Under the pieces are notes generated by a model. That model was not told the DNA's origin and did no database searches. It was given only the letters and a program-made list of their open reading frames with translations. From Granulosicoccus sp045106195 (GTDB lineage Bacteria; Pseudomonadota; Gammaproteobacteria; Granulosicoccales; Granulosicoccaceae): DNA of 64,000 nt. The stretch lies in assembly GCA_045106195.1 (NCBI GenBank), contig JBGCEH010000045.1, positions 1-64,000 on the forward strand, read 5' to 3'. Below, piece after piece: positions 26,045 to 36,800 of the stretch (positions are counted from its first letter, which is position 1; every line of letters begins with the position of its first letter). Position numbers and translations under genes: made by a program.

Positions 26045-27223
26045 ATGAAGGACAGCGCAAATAATTGCTGGAAAGGTATTTCTGATGGATTTAGGCTGTC
26101 TTCCGTAGCTCTACTGTTTTGTGGGCTTTCTGGCGGCCTTTTGGTGGGGTGCTCTGATGCGGGTGTCGTCGCGGACGATAGCTTTTCCCGTGAATCGCCA
26201 TTTCCGCAGGAAGATGCAGGATCTGGCTTGAATCCTCAGTTCTCCCTTGCGGGCCTGGGCGAACGTCTGTTTAACGACACTGGTCTATCCTCCCCCGTTG
26301 GGCAGTCATGTTCTAGTTGCCATAGTGAAGATGATGGATTTGTTGATCCGGATTCAGCACACCCGAGCTCGTTGGGAGCGAATGGTGGCGATTTTGGCAT
26401 TCGAAACACGCCATCACTTTTTTACATAAACCAGATACCTGATGCTCAGTTGGTCATTCGTCCGAACCCAGCGACTCAGATTCCTCAAGAATTTGAATTC
26501 GGTGGTTTTTTTGTTGATGGCCGTGCGGCAACACTTGAAGAGCAGGCTAAAACGCCGTTCTTCAATCCAGTAGAGATGGCTTTGCCTTCTCGGCTAGAGC
26601 TAATGACAAGAATCCAGCAGAGCGATTACTCGGACGAGTTTCAGGCGCACTTCGGTAGAGAGGTATTCGATAGTCCTGATGCCACGCTGGACTCGGCCGC
26701 GAAAGCGCTTGCCGAATTTCTGCGAAGCAGCAAGTTTTCACCCTTTAACTCTAAGTTTGACAGAGTAGAGCGGGGGGAAGGTACCCATACAGAATCAGAG
26801 GCTCGAGGTAAGGCCTTGTTCAATGGTGAGGCGCTGTGCAGTGCCTGTCATGCTTCTCCCAATCCGCCTGAGTTATTTTCAGACCTCCTTTATCATAATG
26901 TCGGTACGCCCCGTAATGAAAAACTTTTGAATGATATCGGCGACCCGTCCTTCGTTGATCTTGGGCTTGGAGGCATTACTAAAGACCCTGCAGATAATGG
27001 TCAGTTTCGCACGCCTGTGCTTCGTAATGTCGCTATTACTGCGCCCTATATGCACAACGGTGTGTTTGATACGCTACGTGAGGTTGTAGAGTTCTATAAC
27101 TCTGGAACTGCGGAGAAAGAGGTGCCGGGAGCAAACGTCCCGCCGTTCATTGGCAATTTGCGTTTGAACGATACTCAGGTTGATGACCTGGTCGCCTATC
27201 TGAATACTTTGACCGATTCTTGA
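26045..27223 (+). CDS. Di-heme cytochrome c peroxidase/MauG-like lipoprotein
   Basis: A 392-aa predicted lipoprotein; the ATG at 26045 follows GGAGAAAG, and the signal peptide ends in LLVGC. Two heme-binding motifs, CSSCH and CSACH, mark the two domains. The sequence RTPVLRNVAITAPYMHNGVFDTLREVVEFYN is the classic C-terminal block of bacterial di-heme peroxidases and MauG-like enzymes. It acts in the periplasm or at the outer membrane, reducing peroxide or oxidising an unknown substrate. The flavin monooxygenase gene starts 57 nt downstream, so the two are probably cotranscribed. Confidence 0.9.
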   Translation: MKDSANNCWKGISDGFRLSSVALLFCGLSGGLLVGCSDAGVVADDSFSRESPFPQEDAGSGLNPQFSLAGLGERLFNDTGLSSPVGQSCSSCHSEDDGFVDPDSAHPSSLGANGGDFGIRNTPSLFYINQIPDAQLVIRPNPATQIPQEFEFGGFFVDGRAATLEEQAKTPFFNPVEMALPSRLELMTRIQQSDYSDEFQAHFGREVFDSPDATLDSAAKALAEFLRSSKFSPFNSKFDRVERGEGTHTESEARGKALFNGEALCSACHASPNPPELFSDLLYHNVGTPRNEKLLNDIGDPSFVDLGLGGITKDPADNGQFRTPVLRNVAITAPYMHNGVFDTLREVVEFYNSGTAEKEVPGANVPPFIGNLRLNDTQVDDLVAYLNTLTDS

Positions 27224-27279
27224 TTTTTTTCTCGAATGATTAGAAAGTAGGCAGAGAAATCAACGTAGTGAGAAAAATT

Positions 27280-28770
27280 ATGGAACGGAGCGAAACTACA
27301 GAGACTATAAGTCATCTCTCTGCCGCTGTGATTGGCGCAGGATTTTCTGGGATAGGTGTTGGTAAAACATTACGGGAAAATGGGGTTGACAATTTTCTGA
27401 TATTTGATCGAGGTGATACTGTTGGAGGAACATGGAGAGACAATACGTATCCAGGTTGTTCCAGCGATATTCCAGCAGTACTGTACTGTTATGCCAGCAA
27501 GCCGAATCCTGATTGGAAAAACACATACGCTACCCAGCCTGAGGTGTTGGAGTACTTGCAACGCTGCTCAGTTGAATTCGGAATTGAGCCTATGCTCAGA
27601 TTGCAACATGAACTCGAAAGCGCTAATTGGGATGACGTTCAGAAATACTGGCAAATTCAGACATCCAAGGGTAGTTACACGGCAAATACTTTGTTCGTAT
27701 GTACAGGGTATCTCAGCGAACCCAATACACCGGTTTTTAGTGGCATTGATGATTTTAGTGGAGAGTCATTCCACACAGCTGATTGGAACCATGATTTAAG
27801 TTTGAAAGGCAAGCGAGTTGCTGTAATTGGTAACGGTGCTTCCGCTATACAGCTCGTACCGGCAATACAGGCCGACGTTGCGCAGCTTGATCTATACCAA
27901 CGGACAGCTCCTTGGGTCACCCCGAAACCTGAGAAAGAAATAAAGGGTTTCACGGCTTGGGCTATTCAGAACATACCTGGGTATCAGAGGCTATTGCGCG
28001 AATCTGTGAAATGGCAATTCGAGACATTGGCCTTTGCGCTTCGTCGTCCATTCATGATGAAGCAGATCCAGAAATTCTGGGGGCATGATCTGAAAAAGTA
28101 CATTGACAATCCAGAGTTGCGCCAGCGATTGCAACCTGATTTCGTTATGGGCTGTAAGCGTATTCTGTTTTCAGATACATACTATCCTGCGTTGAACCAT
28201 GAAAATGTTGACGTGATCTCCGAAGGCATACGACGAATCACAGCAACCGGTATCGAAAGCGGTGATGGTACTCATCGTCCGGTAGATGTCATTGTCTTTG
28301 GCACTGGGTTTCGAGCCAACAAGCTGCCGATAGCAAATCGAGTGTATGGCAGGGACGGCTTAAGGTTGAGTGATGCCTGGAAAGATGGGCAGGTTGCGCA
28401 CTTGGGGAGCGCAGTTTCTGGTTATCCTAATATGTTCATTGTGCTTGGGCCCGGTACCACGCTATCTCATACCTCAATGACACTGATGATCGAAGCACAG
28501 TTGCATTATATTGGTGATTATCTGCGAAAAATAAGGGAGCAGTCCATAAGTTCAGTTGATGTTAAGCATGACAAGATGCATGCCTACAGGAAGAAGCTGG
28601 ATAACGATGTTGGTGGTACGGTTTGGAGTAGAGCTGGTGGTTGTGATAGCTGGTACAGGGATGAGCATGATCGCAATACGACGGTGTGGCCGAACTATGC
28701 GATTAAATTCCAATGGCTTAATCGACGATTCAATACCGAAAATTTCGAAATAACCACAATAGAGCAGTAG
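27280..28770 (+). CDS. Flavin-containing monooxygenase (Baeyer-Villiger type)
   Basis: About 496 aa. FAD-binding GxGxxG is in VIGAGFSGIGVG near the N-terminus, followed by GGTWRDNTYPGCSSDIP. The Baeyer-Villiger fingerprint FxGxxxHxxxW is present as FSGESFHTADW (about residues 159-169). The NADPH Rossmann motif is VIGNGASAIQLV. It oxidises ketones to esters/lactones or heteroatoms, using NADPH and O2. ATG at 27280 is used; GTG at 27268 in frame is an alternative. Its position between a di-heme cytochrome and a desaturase-like flavoenzyme suggests a shared oxidative pathway, possibly lipid or polyketide tailoring (inference). Confidence 0.9.
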   Translation: MERSETTETISHLSAAVIGAGFSGIGVGKTLRENGVDNFLIFDRGDTVGGTWRDNTYPGCSSDIPAVLYCYASKPNPDWKNTYATQPEVLEYLQRCSVEFGIEPMLRLQHELESANWDDVQKYWQIQTSKGSYTANTLFVCTGYLSEPNTPVFSGIDDFSGESFHTADWNHDLSLKGKRVAVIGNGASAIQLVPAIQADVAQLDLYQRTAPWVTPKPEKEIKGFTAWAIQNIPGYQRLLRESVKWQFETLAFALRRPFMMKQIQKFWGHDLKKYIDNPELRQRLQPDFVMGCKRILFSDTYYPALNHENVDVISEGIRRITATGIESGDGTHRPVDVIVFGTGFRANKLPIANRVYGRDGLRLSDAWKDGQVAHLGSAVSGYPNMFIVLGPGTTLSHTSMTLMIEAQLHYIGDYLRKIREQSISSVDVKHDKMHAYRKKLDNDVGGTVWSRAGGCDSWYRDEHDRNTTVWPNYAIKFQWLNRRFNTENFEITTIEQ

Positions 28771-28916
28771 CCAGAACACTAAGTTATCCGACGGCTAAAT
28801 TCAGCAGTTTGATGCAAAGACATATTACGCATAGTCGGAAACTTTCCAAAATCGGACTTGATACGTACAAACCGAAGAGTGGCGCTACATGAAAAACCGA
28901 GTCTGATATTAATCCT

Positions 28917-30545
28917 ATGAAGAAAGCGAGCACAAGACAAAATTACGATCTAATAGTGATCGGCTCAGGCATGAGTGGGCTCGCTACGGCCAGCATACTC
29001 GCTCAACATAAAAAGCAAAAAGTACTATTGCTCGAAAGTCACTGGACGGCAGGGGGGTTCCTGCATTCATTTAAACGCAAAGGTCATGAGTGGGATCCAG
29101 GGTTTCATTATATTGGTGACATGCGCGAAGGTATGCAGACACGAGGCTGTATGGATCTGGTCACTGATGGTCGGGTCCAGTGGCAGCAGCTGAACGAAGA
29201 TTTCGAACATTTCATGTTTCCTGACAAGACTTTTGTCATGCCATCAACCCGCGAAGCACACATCGAAAAACTTAAAGAGGAGTTTCCGCTCGAAAACGAC
29301 AACATCGACGCATATTTCGACGACGTTAGCAGAATCCATAAATGGCACTATCGTTGGTACTATTCCAAATTATGGACAGGTTTGGTGTCTGATGTCATAA
29401 GTGGTGGAAAGGATCGAAAACTGGCTGAAATGATCACTGAGGATTATCTCAATGAGCGTTTCACAGATCCGATGCTGAAAGCTGTGTTGACAGCCCAGTG
29501 GGGCGACTTTGGAACGCCTCCGGGTAGAAGTGCGTTCGGCGTACACGCAAGGGTTGTGTCCGAATTCCTGGAAGGTGGATACTACGCCATCGGTGGATCA
29601 CAAAAAATAGCGGACTCTGTCAGTGACATAGTCAGAGAGAACGGTGGTGATGTGCTTGTCAGTCACCCTGTGAAGGAGATATTGATTCGAGACAATAAAG
29701 CCTATGGCGTTCGTGTAGAAACCAGAAAAGAGACAAAGGAATTTTATGCGCCCAAAATTGTCTCGGCAGCGGGGCTGGACACGACCTTTAACCGTCTTGT
29801 GCCAGACCAGTATGCCAAGGTCGAACGTGATCGGCTTGAAACTGCGGTACGCGGAATGTCTGCCACAATTCTATTTATGGGGATCAAAGATGATCCACGC
29901 AAGTATGGTTTCAAGGATACCAACTACTGGATGTATGATCGTCTCGACCATAGCTACGAGGACGAGACAGTTTCATTTCCTCCATCTATCGGCAACACTA
30001 CATTATCGTTCGCCTCTCTTCGTAACCCAGCATTGAAGAAGCACGTTGCACAACTGGTGACATTCAGTTGGTACGACGATTGGAAGCTTTTTGCAGACAA
30101 GCCTTGGAAAAAGCGTGGTCCAGAGTACGAAAAACTAAAAGAACAATATATTGAGAACCTGCTGGATTTTGTAGAGGAGCGCATACCTGGGCTGCGTGAA
30201 TTAATTACCTACAGGGAATTGTCGACCCCAGTGACAGTGGAAACAATGAGCGGACACGTTTATGGACAGGTTTACGGTCGAGAATGCTCACCATTGCGGA
30301 TCAAGGACAAATGGTCGATTCAGACTTCTGTAAAAAATCTCTATCTGACTGGTACTGACATTGTGATTCCTGGCGTGAATTCTGGACTGATGTCCGGGGT
30401 GATGACCGCGGCGAAGCTAATGCCACCTCTGGGAGTGCCAAGATTGCTGTACATGGCTAGCAAGTGCGAGGGTAAGCCGACCGTTCGTCAGGAACGGCCG
30501 GCAGATAAAATTGTTCCAATCGTTCCTAATGAGCAGGCGGGTTAG
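28917..30545 (+). CDS. Phytoene desaturase/retinol saturase-like FAD oxidoreductase
   Basis: A 542-aa flavoprotein. The N-terminal dinucleotide motif is VIGSGMSGLATASILAQHKK with ESHWTAGGFLHSF, followed by WDPGFHYIG, typical of the CrtI/RetSat group (all-trans-retinol 13,14-reductase-like). The C-terminal FAD block LYLTGTDIVIPGVNSGLMSG is intact. Members reduce or desaturate isoprenoid or polyene double bonds. No other carotenoid genes are in the window, so the substrate may be another polyene or lipid. The gene is followed 2 nt later by a DUF2147 gene, so the two are cotranslated. Confidence 0.88.
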   Translation: MKKASTRQNYDLIVIGSGMSGLATASILAQHKKQKVLLLESHWTAGGFLHSFKRKGHEWDPGFHYIGDMREGMQTRGCMDLVTDGRVQWQQLNEDFEHFMFPDKTFVMPSTREAHIEKLKEEFPLENDNIDAYFDDVSRIHKWHYRWYYSKLWTGLVSDVISGGKDRKLAEMITEDYLNERFTDPMLKAVLTAQWGDFGTPPGRSAFGVHARVVSEFLEGGYYAIGGSQKIADSVSDIVRENGGDVLVSHPVKEILIRDNKAYGVRVETRKETKEFYAPKIVSAAGLDTTFNRLVPDQYAKVERDRLETAVRGMSATILFMGIKDDPRKYGFKDTNYWMYDRLDHSYEDETVSFPPSIGNTTLSFASLRNPALKKHVAQLVTFSWYDDWKLFADKPWKKRGPEYEKLKEQYIENLLDFVEERIPGLRELITYRELSTPVTVETMSGHVYGQVYGRECSPLRIKDKWSIQTSVKNLYLTGTDIVIPGVNSGLMSGVMTAAKLMPPLGVPRLLYMASKCEGKPTVRQERPADKIVPIVPNEQAG

Positions 30546-30547
30546 TT

Positions 30548-30952
30548 ATGACTATGATCAGGAAGTTGATGTTCACTGTGGTGATATTTTTCGCTGCAAT
30601 ACATTCTGCGTCGGCAGAGAACAGTATTTTTGGTATATGGCAAACAGCTTCTAAAGAAGAAGGGTATCTGCACGTATCAATTGACAAGTGTGGCGATGCT
30701 TATTGTGGAACGATACACAAGGCCATGAATCACGAAGGCGAATCGAATCCAGATTATGAGCACTTGGGGAAAAAAATGCTGTGGGATATGGTGAGTAGTG
30801 ACGGCTCCCGGTGGTCCGGGGGAAGAATATGGGATCCGACTGAAGACAAATCTTATAAATCCAAGATGTCTTTGAATAACGATATTCTTAAGGTGTCAGG
30901 ATGTATCGCTTTTTTTTGCAGATCAGAGAGTTGGTCGAGAGTCGTTCAGTGA
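30548..30952 (+). CDS. DUF2147 domain exported protein
   Basis: A 134-aa periplasmic protein with a signal peptide ending SASA|E (about residue 23). The DUF2147 pattern is seen as GIWQTASKEEGYLHVSIDKCG, YCGTIHKA, WSGGRIWDPTEDKSYKSKM and LKVSGCIAFFCRSESWSR. The family is a small lipocalin-like beta-barrel, often found next to lipid-modifying genes; biochemical function is not known. It starts 2 nt after the flavoenzyme stop. Confidence 0.88.
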   Translation: MTMIRKLMFTVVIFFAAIHSASAENSIFGIWQTASKEEGYLHVSIDKCGDAYCGTIHKAMNHEGESNPDYEHLGKKMLWDMVSSDGSRWSGGRIWDPTEDKSYKSKMSLNNDILKVSGCIAFFCRSESWSRVVQ

Positions 30953-31054
30953 GGGACGTCTAAGAGTGAACCTTAAGGGGTCATATGCACAACATTCGGT
31001 TCATTCGGAAGCCACGACAATGCAAACCTGATGTACTCGCTTTCTTTTGGAGGG

Positions 31055-31786
31055 TTAACGGTACTGGATGTTAGATGTATCCCGTTCACGCATATGGAGA
31101 TTTACGAATTCTGTCTTTTCCTGAACTTGTAAATAAATGTTGTTCTCTTTTACATACTCAAGTGATTTACCCGGCGATTGGTTAAACCGATGCCCGGGAA
31201 AGATTTTTGTTTTGTCTGAAAACATATTCTTGATCAATAACAGACTTTCAAACAGATGGTTAGCGCTAGAACCCCATCCTTTGCACACGCCACAGCCTTC
31301 TATGAATAATGTGTCGCCAGTGAACAAGTAATCACTGATAGAGAAACAAACCGAGCCCGCTGTATGTCCTGGTGTATCAATGACTTTGATGTCCATTCCT
31401 GCGCTTTGAATGTTGTTATTTTCAATGGGAACAAGATTGCTGCAGGAAAATTCATAGTGCTCAATCTCACGCGATGACATGTAAACCGTAGCTCCAGTCT
31501 CAATAGCCAGCTCATTGGCAAGATTTGTGTGATCCTTGTGGTGATGTGTGAGCAGAATGGAGGTCAGTTCGCATTTTCTTGTACTTAAAATTGAGCGTAT
31601 TTTTTCTATTTCCCAGGCTGGATCAATGACGATCGCCTGATTGGTTTCTCTATTGACTACCAGGTAGCAATAATTAACCAAATCACTACCACTTTTGACG
31701 CGAATGGTTTGATTGATAATTTTATTAGACTTCTGAAGGGTGTCAGACACTGCGGATACCGATTTCATATTAGCTTCAGTGTTCAT
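31055..31786 (-). CDS. MBL-fold metallohydrolase (glyoxalase II-like)
   Basis: A 243-aa metallo-beta-lactamase-fold hydrolase. It has the zinc motif THHHKDH (His81, His83, Asp85, His86), then TPGHTAGSVC and LFTGDTLFIEGCG supplying the later His and Asp, and FPGHRFN near the end. No signal peptide, so it is probably cytosolic. The fold hydrolyses thioesters such as hydroxyacylglutathione, and MBL-type thioesterases release or edit polyketides in some systems. Convergent to DUF2147 and divergent from the RND operon. A role with the nearby PKS is an inference from location only. Confidence 0.88.
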   Translation of the reverse strand: MNTEANMKSVSAVSDTLQKSNKIINQTIRVKSGSDLVNYCYLVVNRETNQAIVIDPAWEIEKIRSILSTRKCELTSILLTHHHKDHTNLANELAIETGATVYMSSREIEHYEFSCSNLVPIENNNIQSAGMDIKVIDTPGHTAGSVCFSISDYLFTGDTLFIEGCGVCKGWGSSANHLFESLLLIKNMFSDKTKIFPGHRFNQSPGKSLEYVKENNIYLQVQEKTEFVNLHMRERDTSNIQYR

Positions 31787-32583
31787 GCGGTAATCAGGAT
31801 TTAGAGTTATATATCGTTAGGCATGGATATATATCTTTGTTGAAGGTGTATAGCTATAGTTATAGGTCGTGTGGATGCCCAGAACATTGATATTAAAAGC
31901 ATGCAACGTCGGGAGAGTATCGAACAGGAAGTATGTGTTGAGTAAATAAAAAAAAATATTCTTGCAAGATTGGATCTTCGCACACGCAGTGAGTCGCCAG
32001 CGTGTTCGACAATATATCTTATCGTTAAGAATCAAAGTATTATGCGCTACGAGCACACATAGTTATGAATCAAGGTATGGTTGGTGTCGGCCGCTTGCCA
32101 GAACAAATAAAATGGTGCTCATCCGGCTGTCGATCCAAGTGCCAATCTTTTGCTGGTCGCCGATTTCAGTGTTTCGCGGTAGAAAAAATTTGATCATTTG
32201 TGCCGCACAAGACGCAGAAGTTAATCTTTATATACTGAGCACGATGCCGATATACAACTCAGGTATAATGGTTTCGTGATTGTTATGTGTTAGCGCCCAG
32301 TCGCAGACATGGGTAGTTAACGGGGTAATATGCAATAGTTTTTGTTCAGTTTGTGTGCCGTCAGCACGTCTGTGTACAGACATTTTGCCGAGACAAGCAT
32401 TAACTGGCAGGTAGGTACTTGAAATCCAACTGTTTATTGTGAAAATAAACTTGGCTCACGCATTTCAACTTGGATTGAATTTCATAAGTCTAACGTGACT
32501 CAGTGACAATGTGGCGAAACTAACATATGTTATTGTTCGCAGATTAAACGAACATATCCGTCAGCGGATGAGGACCACCATTC
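31787..32583. promoter_or_regulatory. Divergent promoter region of MBL hydrolase and RND pump
   Basis: About 800 bp without a gene. Two inverted repeats stand out. TATATATC (31808-31815) and GATATATA (31826-31833) lie just upstream of the MBL gene. TGTTCG (32534-32539) and CGAACA (32549-32554) lie about 30 bp upstream of the RND adaptor start, where a TetR-type repressor could act. No regulator gene lies beside them. Frames on either strand look spurious. Confidence 0.45.
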
Positions 32584-33813
32584 GTGAATACATCAGCACA
32601 ACACGCCGACCATCATAGCTCGGCAGTCACGGATTACTCTGAAACACGTGAGACACCACTGCCTCTGGGTACACGAATCATGCGTTTCTCTATTAGCCTG
32701 ATTATCGCCGTGACATTGCTCTTAGTCGGTGTCTTTATCATTCAAAATCGCGCAGCTGCAAAAGCACCTTTGCAAGCTAAATCCAGAGTGACTGTTCAGA
32801 CTATAACCATTGAGCGGACACCTTCATTCGATGTGGAACGTCGTTTTGTGGGATTGATGGAGTCAAACCAGAACATTGATATCGCATTTGAGAGCGGTGG
32901 TAAATTGTCGGAGATCCTGGTACAGGAAGGTGACAATGTAGAGTCGGGGAGTGTTCTTGCCATTCTTGATCAAAGCTCGCTAAAAGCTCAACGAGAACAG
33001 ATTCTAGCGCTGCGACAGGCATCCATTCTCGGTTTAAAGCGTGCCGACCTGGCTCTTCAACGCGAGCGTGAATTAAGTGTCAGCGGTTTTCGTACAGAGG
33101 AATCACTTGATAATGCGCTTCTATCGGTCGAGGACGCTACCGCCGCAATAATACAAGTCGAGGCTCAGTTGAGAGAGGTTAACATCCTACTAGGTAAGAC
33201 CACTCTGAAAGCGCCGTTCAGAGCCAAGGTGGGTGAGCGCCTTTTCGACGCAGGTAGCTTTGTAGCGGGTGGGCAGCCTGTGTTGAAACTGTTTGAGCAG
33301 CGAAATCCTACGGCACGGATTGGTATACCAGCTGATTTGGATTCTGACTGGAGTTCTGAGGAAAATGCTCGTCTTATTATAAGTGGCGCGGAATTCGTTG
33401 CTCGTTATGTTGGTCAGCGTCCGGATGTCGCGCCTGGGACAAGAGTCATTGAAACGAGATTTGAACTTGTAGACAACGGCAATGAATGGCCTTCAGTGGG
33501 TGAAATGGCGCAGTTGCTTTGGGTGGACACGCAATTGGCTTCGGGATACTGGGTGCCTGTAAGTGCATTATCCGAAGGTAAGCGAGGGCTCTGGAGCGTA
33601 TTGCGATTGTCCGTAGAAGACAGTAGCGAGGGCCAAGACTCTTCGGATGACGGATTAGCCACGGTCATTCGCGAGCATGTAGAAGTTCTGCATACCGATG
33701 GCGATCGTGCCTACATCCAGGCATCAATGCCAGATTCCGTGCAAATCGTGTTTAACGGCAGTCACAGAGTGGTGCCACAGCAGCGCGTTCAACTTGCGCA
33801 GTTTACAAAGTAG
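32584..33813 (+). CDS. RND efflux periplasmic adaptor (HlyD/AcrA-like)
   Basis: A 409-aa membrane fusion protein. One N-terminal membrane anchor (LIIAVTLLLVGVFIIQN) is followed by a lipoyl half-domain (AFESGGKLSEILVQEGDNVESGSVLAILD). A coiled-coil hairpin (about 140-190) and the returning half LKAPFRAKVGERLFDAGSFV come next. The GTG start is supported by GAGG 10 nt upstream. It couples the RND pump encoded 44 nt downstream to an outer-membrane channel. No TolC-like gene is present in the window. Confidence 0.92.
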   Translation: MNTSAQHADHHSSAVTDYSETRETPLPLGTRIMRFSISLIIAVTLLLVGVFIIQNRAAAKAPLQAKSRVTVQTITIERTPSFDVERRFVGLMESNQNIDIAFESGGKLSEILVQEGDNVESGSVLAILDQSSLKAQREQILALRQASILGLKRADLALQRERELSVSGFRTEESLDNALLSVEDATAAIIQVEAQLREVNILLGKTTLKAPFRAKVGERLFDAGSFVAGGQPVLKLFEQRNPTARIGIPADLDSDWSSEENARLIISGAEFVARYVGQRPDVAPGTRVIETRFELVDNGNEWPSVGEMAQLLWVDTQLASGYWVPVSALSEGKRGLWSVLRLSVEDSSEGQDSSDDGLATVIREHVEVLHTDGDRAYIQASMPDSVQIVFNGSHRVVPQQRVQLAQFTK

Positions 33814-33857
33814 TCAGAGATGATCTACACCTGCCCTGCCAATACTGAACTGGTAAA

Positions 33858-36800
33858 TTGAACGTGGAAACCTTGTTCTTCAGGCAACCCCGCCTCTCGA
33901 TTCTGGCGATTCTCGTCATCGTGGTCGCTGGACTCTCCGCCTTTCTGTCAATAGGACGGCAGGAAGATCCAACGATTACCAACCTGTTCGCAACCATCAC
34001 AACACCTTATCCCGGTGCTGAGCCGGGTCGCGTTGAGTCATTGGTGACAGAGAAAATTGAAGCAGAGTTACGACAAATTGCCAGTATTGGCATAATCGAG
34101 TCGAGTTCAGCCAGCGGAATTTCGATCATCAGTGTGGAGCTGATTGAGACGTTAACTGATTCTGATATACAGGTGGCTTGGTCCGATGTTCGTGATGCGT
34201 TGGATGATGCCGAACGAGAATTGCCTGAAGGCGTTCAGCCTATCGAATTGGCAACCGATAATGCGGGCACTTTCAGCTCCATAGTTGCCTTGGTGCCCAG
34301 TGATGGTATGTCTATCGCCAGCACGGCTCGCTATGCGCAGAACCTGGCAGATAGATTGCGCTCTGTAAGTGGTACAGACAAAGTTGATTTGTTTGGCGAT
34401 GTTTCGGAAGAAATTTTGATCGAAATAGATATCGCAGCGTTGAGCGTACTGGGTGTGTCGGTTGAGCAGGTGTCCCAAGCAGTCAGAAGTGCCGATACTC
34501 GTATACGTGCCGGTCGTCTCCGATCTGATACTGCAAATTTTGTCATCGAACTCTCGGGGGAAATAAATACCTTGGATCGTGTCCAGCAATTACCCGTGGT
34601 CATAAACAACGGGTCGCTTCTGCGTATCGGCGATATTGCTACTGTGTCGAAGGGAATAAGACAGCCGTCTGACGAGATGGCGTTATCGGCAGGTCAACCA
34701 GCGGTTCTGGTTGGAACGAGAATTTCCAACGAACTGCAGATTGATGTCTGGATGAGGGATATTCGGACGGTATTGGATGAGTTTGAAAGAAACCTGCCGC
34801 GTACACTGACGTTGGAAAGAGTGTTTGATCAAAGCATTTATACGAAAGAGCGGCTGCAAAGCGTCAGCTTGAATATGGCGGTGGGTGTTTCGCTGGTTGT
34901 CTTGATACTACTGGTAACACTTGGCTTGCGTGCTGCCATGATCGTTGCGCTGGTATTGCCACTAGTGACGCTTGCAACCGTCGCAACCATGAATTTAATG
35001 GGGCTTGCGATTCAGCAAATGTCGCTCACCGGATTGATTGTTGCGTTGGGCTTGCTGGTTGACGCTGCGATCGTGATGACCGATGAAATCAGGCGGCGTC
35101 TGCAAAATGGATTTGCGCGATCCATTGCGGTGGGATCATCTGTCAAACGACTGTTTGCCCCCTTGCTGGCATCAACTGTTACCACAGCCCTGTCATTCAT
35201 GCCAATGGTGTTGTTGCCTGGCCCATCGGGTGATTTCGTTGGGTCTATAGCACTGGCGTTGATCATCATGCTCGGTTGGTCCTTCATTATCGCCATCACC
35301 ATTACTGCTTCCATGGCGGGCCACATCTTGCCGGAAAAGCCCAGGCGATCTTTGCTTGATCAAGGAGTGTCTATTCCGACAATCAGCAACTTTTTCAGGC
35401 GTACTCTTGACTGGTCAATTGAACATCCCGTCAACTCCATTGCATTTGCTCTGGTTCTTCCACTGATGGGTTTTCTAAGCGCTGGAACCTTGACGGCGCA
35501 GTTTTTTCCGGGCGTTGATCGGAACCAGTTTCACGTCGAGGTCGAACTTGAGCAAGGCTCATCTTTGGCCAAAACACACAAGACAGTCCAGGGTATTGAT
35601 ACGCAGTTGCGGGAGGCTACTGGCATTACACAGGTTTCCTGGGTGATCGGCAAAAGCGCGCCTGCCTTTTACTACAACATGGTGGGTGAGCGAGATCGTG
35701 AACCACAGTATGCACAAGCGCTGGTCACCACTCAATCCTCGGAAACAACAGCTAGCCTGGTGCCACTTTTGCAATCTGAATTGAGCGCAACGTTTCCAGG
35801 CAGCAGGATCATTGTTCGTGATCTGGTCCAGGGACCTCCTGTGGATGCTCCGGTAGAGCTTCGTATTGTGGGCGAGAATCTCGATGTGTTAAGAGAAGAA
35901 GGCGTGCGGCTTCGCGCGATGTTAAGTGAAGTTGAGCTCATTACCGAAATACGTACTTCCCTTGATGGTGGTGCGCCGAAAGTTGTTTTTAATATGAATG
36001 AGGAGAGTGCCAGGCTCTCAGGTTTAACCATCAGCGGTGTGGCCCAGCAACTTGAAACGACGCTGGAAGGTCATACGGGTGGTTTCTTACTGGATGGCGG
36101 AGTGCAATTGCCACTGAGGGTCCGCGTCAGTGATCAAGACAGGGGCGATGTTTCAGTGATACAAAACCTGCCGCTGCTCGCCCAAGGCTTGTCTTCTATC
36201 CCAGGTGACTATAAAGCGGTACCCCTGGCGAACGTTTCGCGCATGCAATTGCAGCCGGCTCAAAGTGCAATTAGTCGCCGTAACGGCGAACGTGTCAATA
36301 CTGTACAGGCATTCGTGCGCTACGGCTCCTTGCCGGAAGAGGCTTTGAAGCAGGTGCGAGGACTTGTAGAAGAGTCAGGTTTCGAATTACCCGAGGGCTA
36401 TCGACTGCAAATTGGGGGTGACTCCGATGCGAGAAATAATACTCTGAATAACTTGATTGCACCGCTGGGCATCATCATTACATTGACCATTGCTGCAATT
36501 GTTCTGACCTTCAACTCTTTCCGTCTTGCGTTGGTCATAGCGGCGGTATCCGGACTAAGTGCAGGGTTAAGCTTGTTGGCACTAGCAGTATTTCAGTATC
36601 CATTTGGAATAAATGCGCTTATCGGCGTAATCGGATCAATTGGTGTTTCCATAAATGCGGCAATTGTAATTTTGACTGGGCTGCAAAAAAATGAAGCAGC
36701 CAGTGCTGGCGATCAGTCAGCAATCGTTCAAGTCGTCATGGATTCCAGTCGTCATATTGTTTCTACTACAGTTACTACTTTTGCCGGTTTTCTTCCGCTT

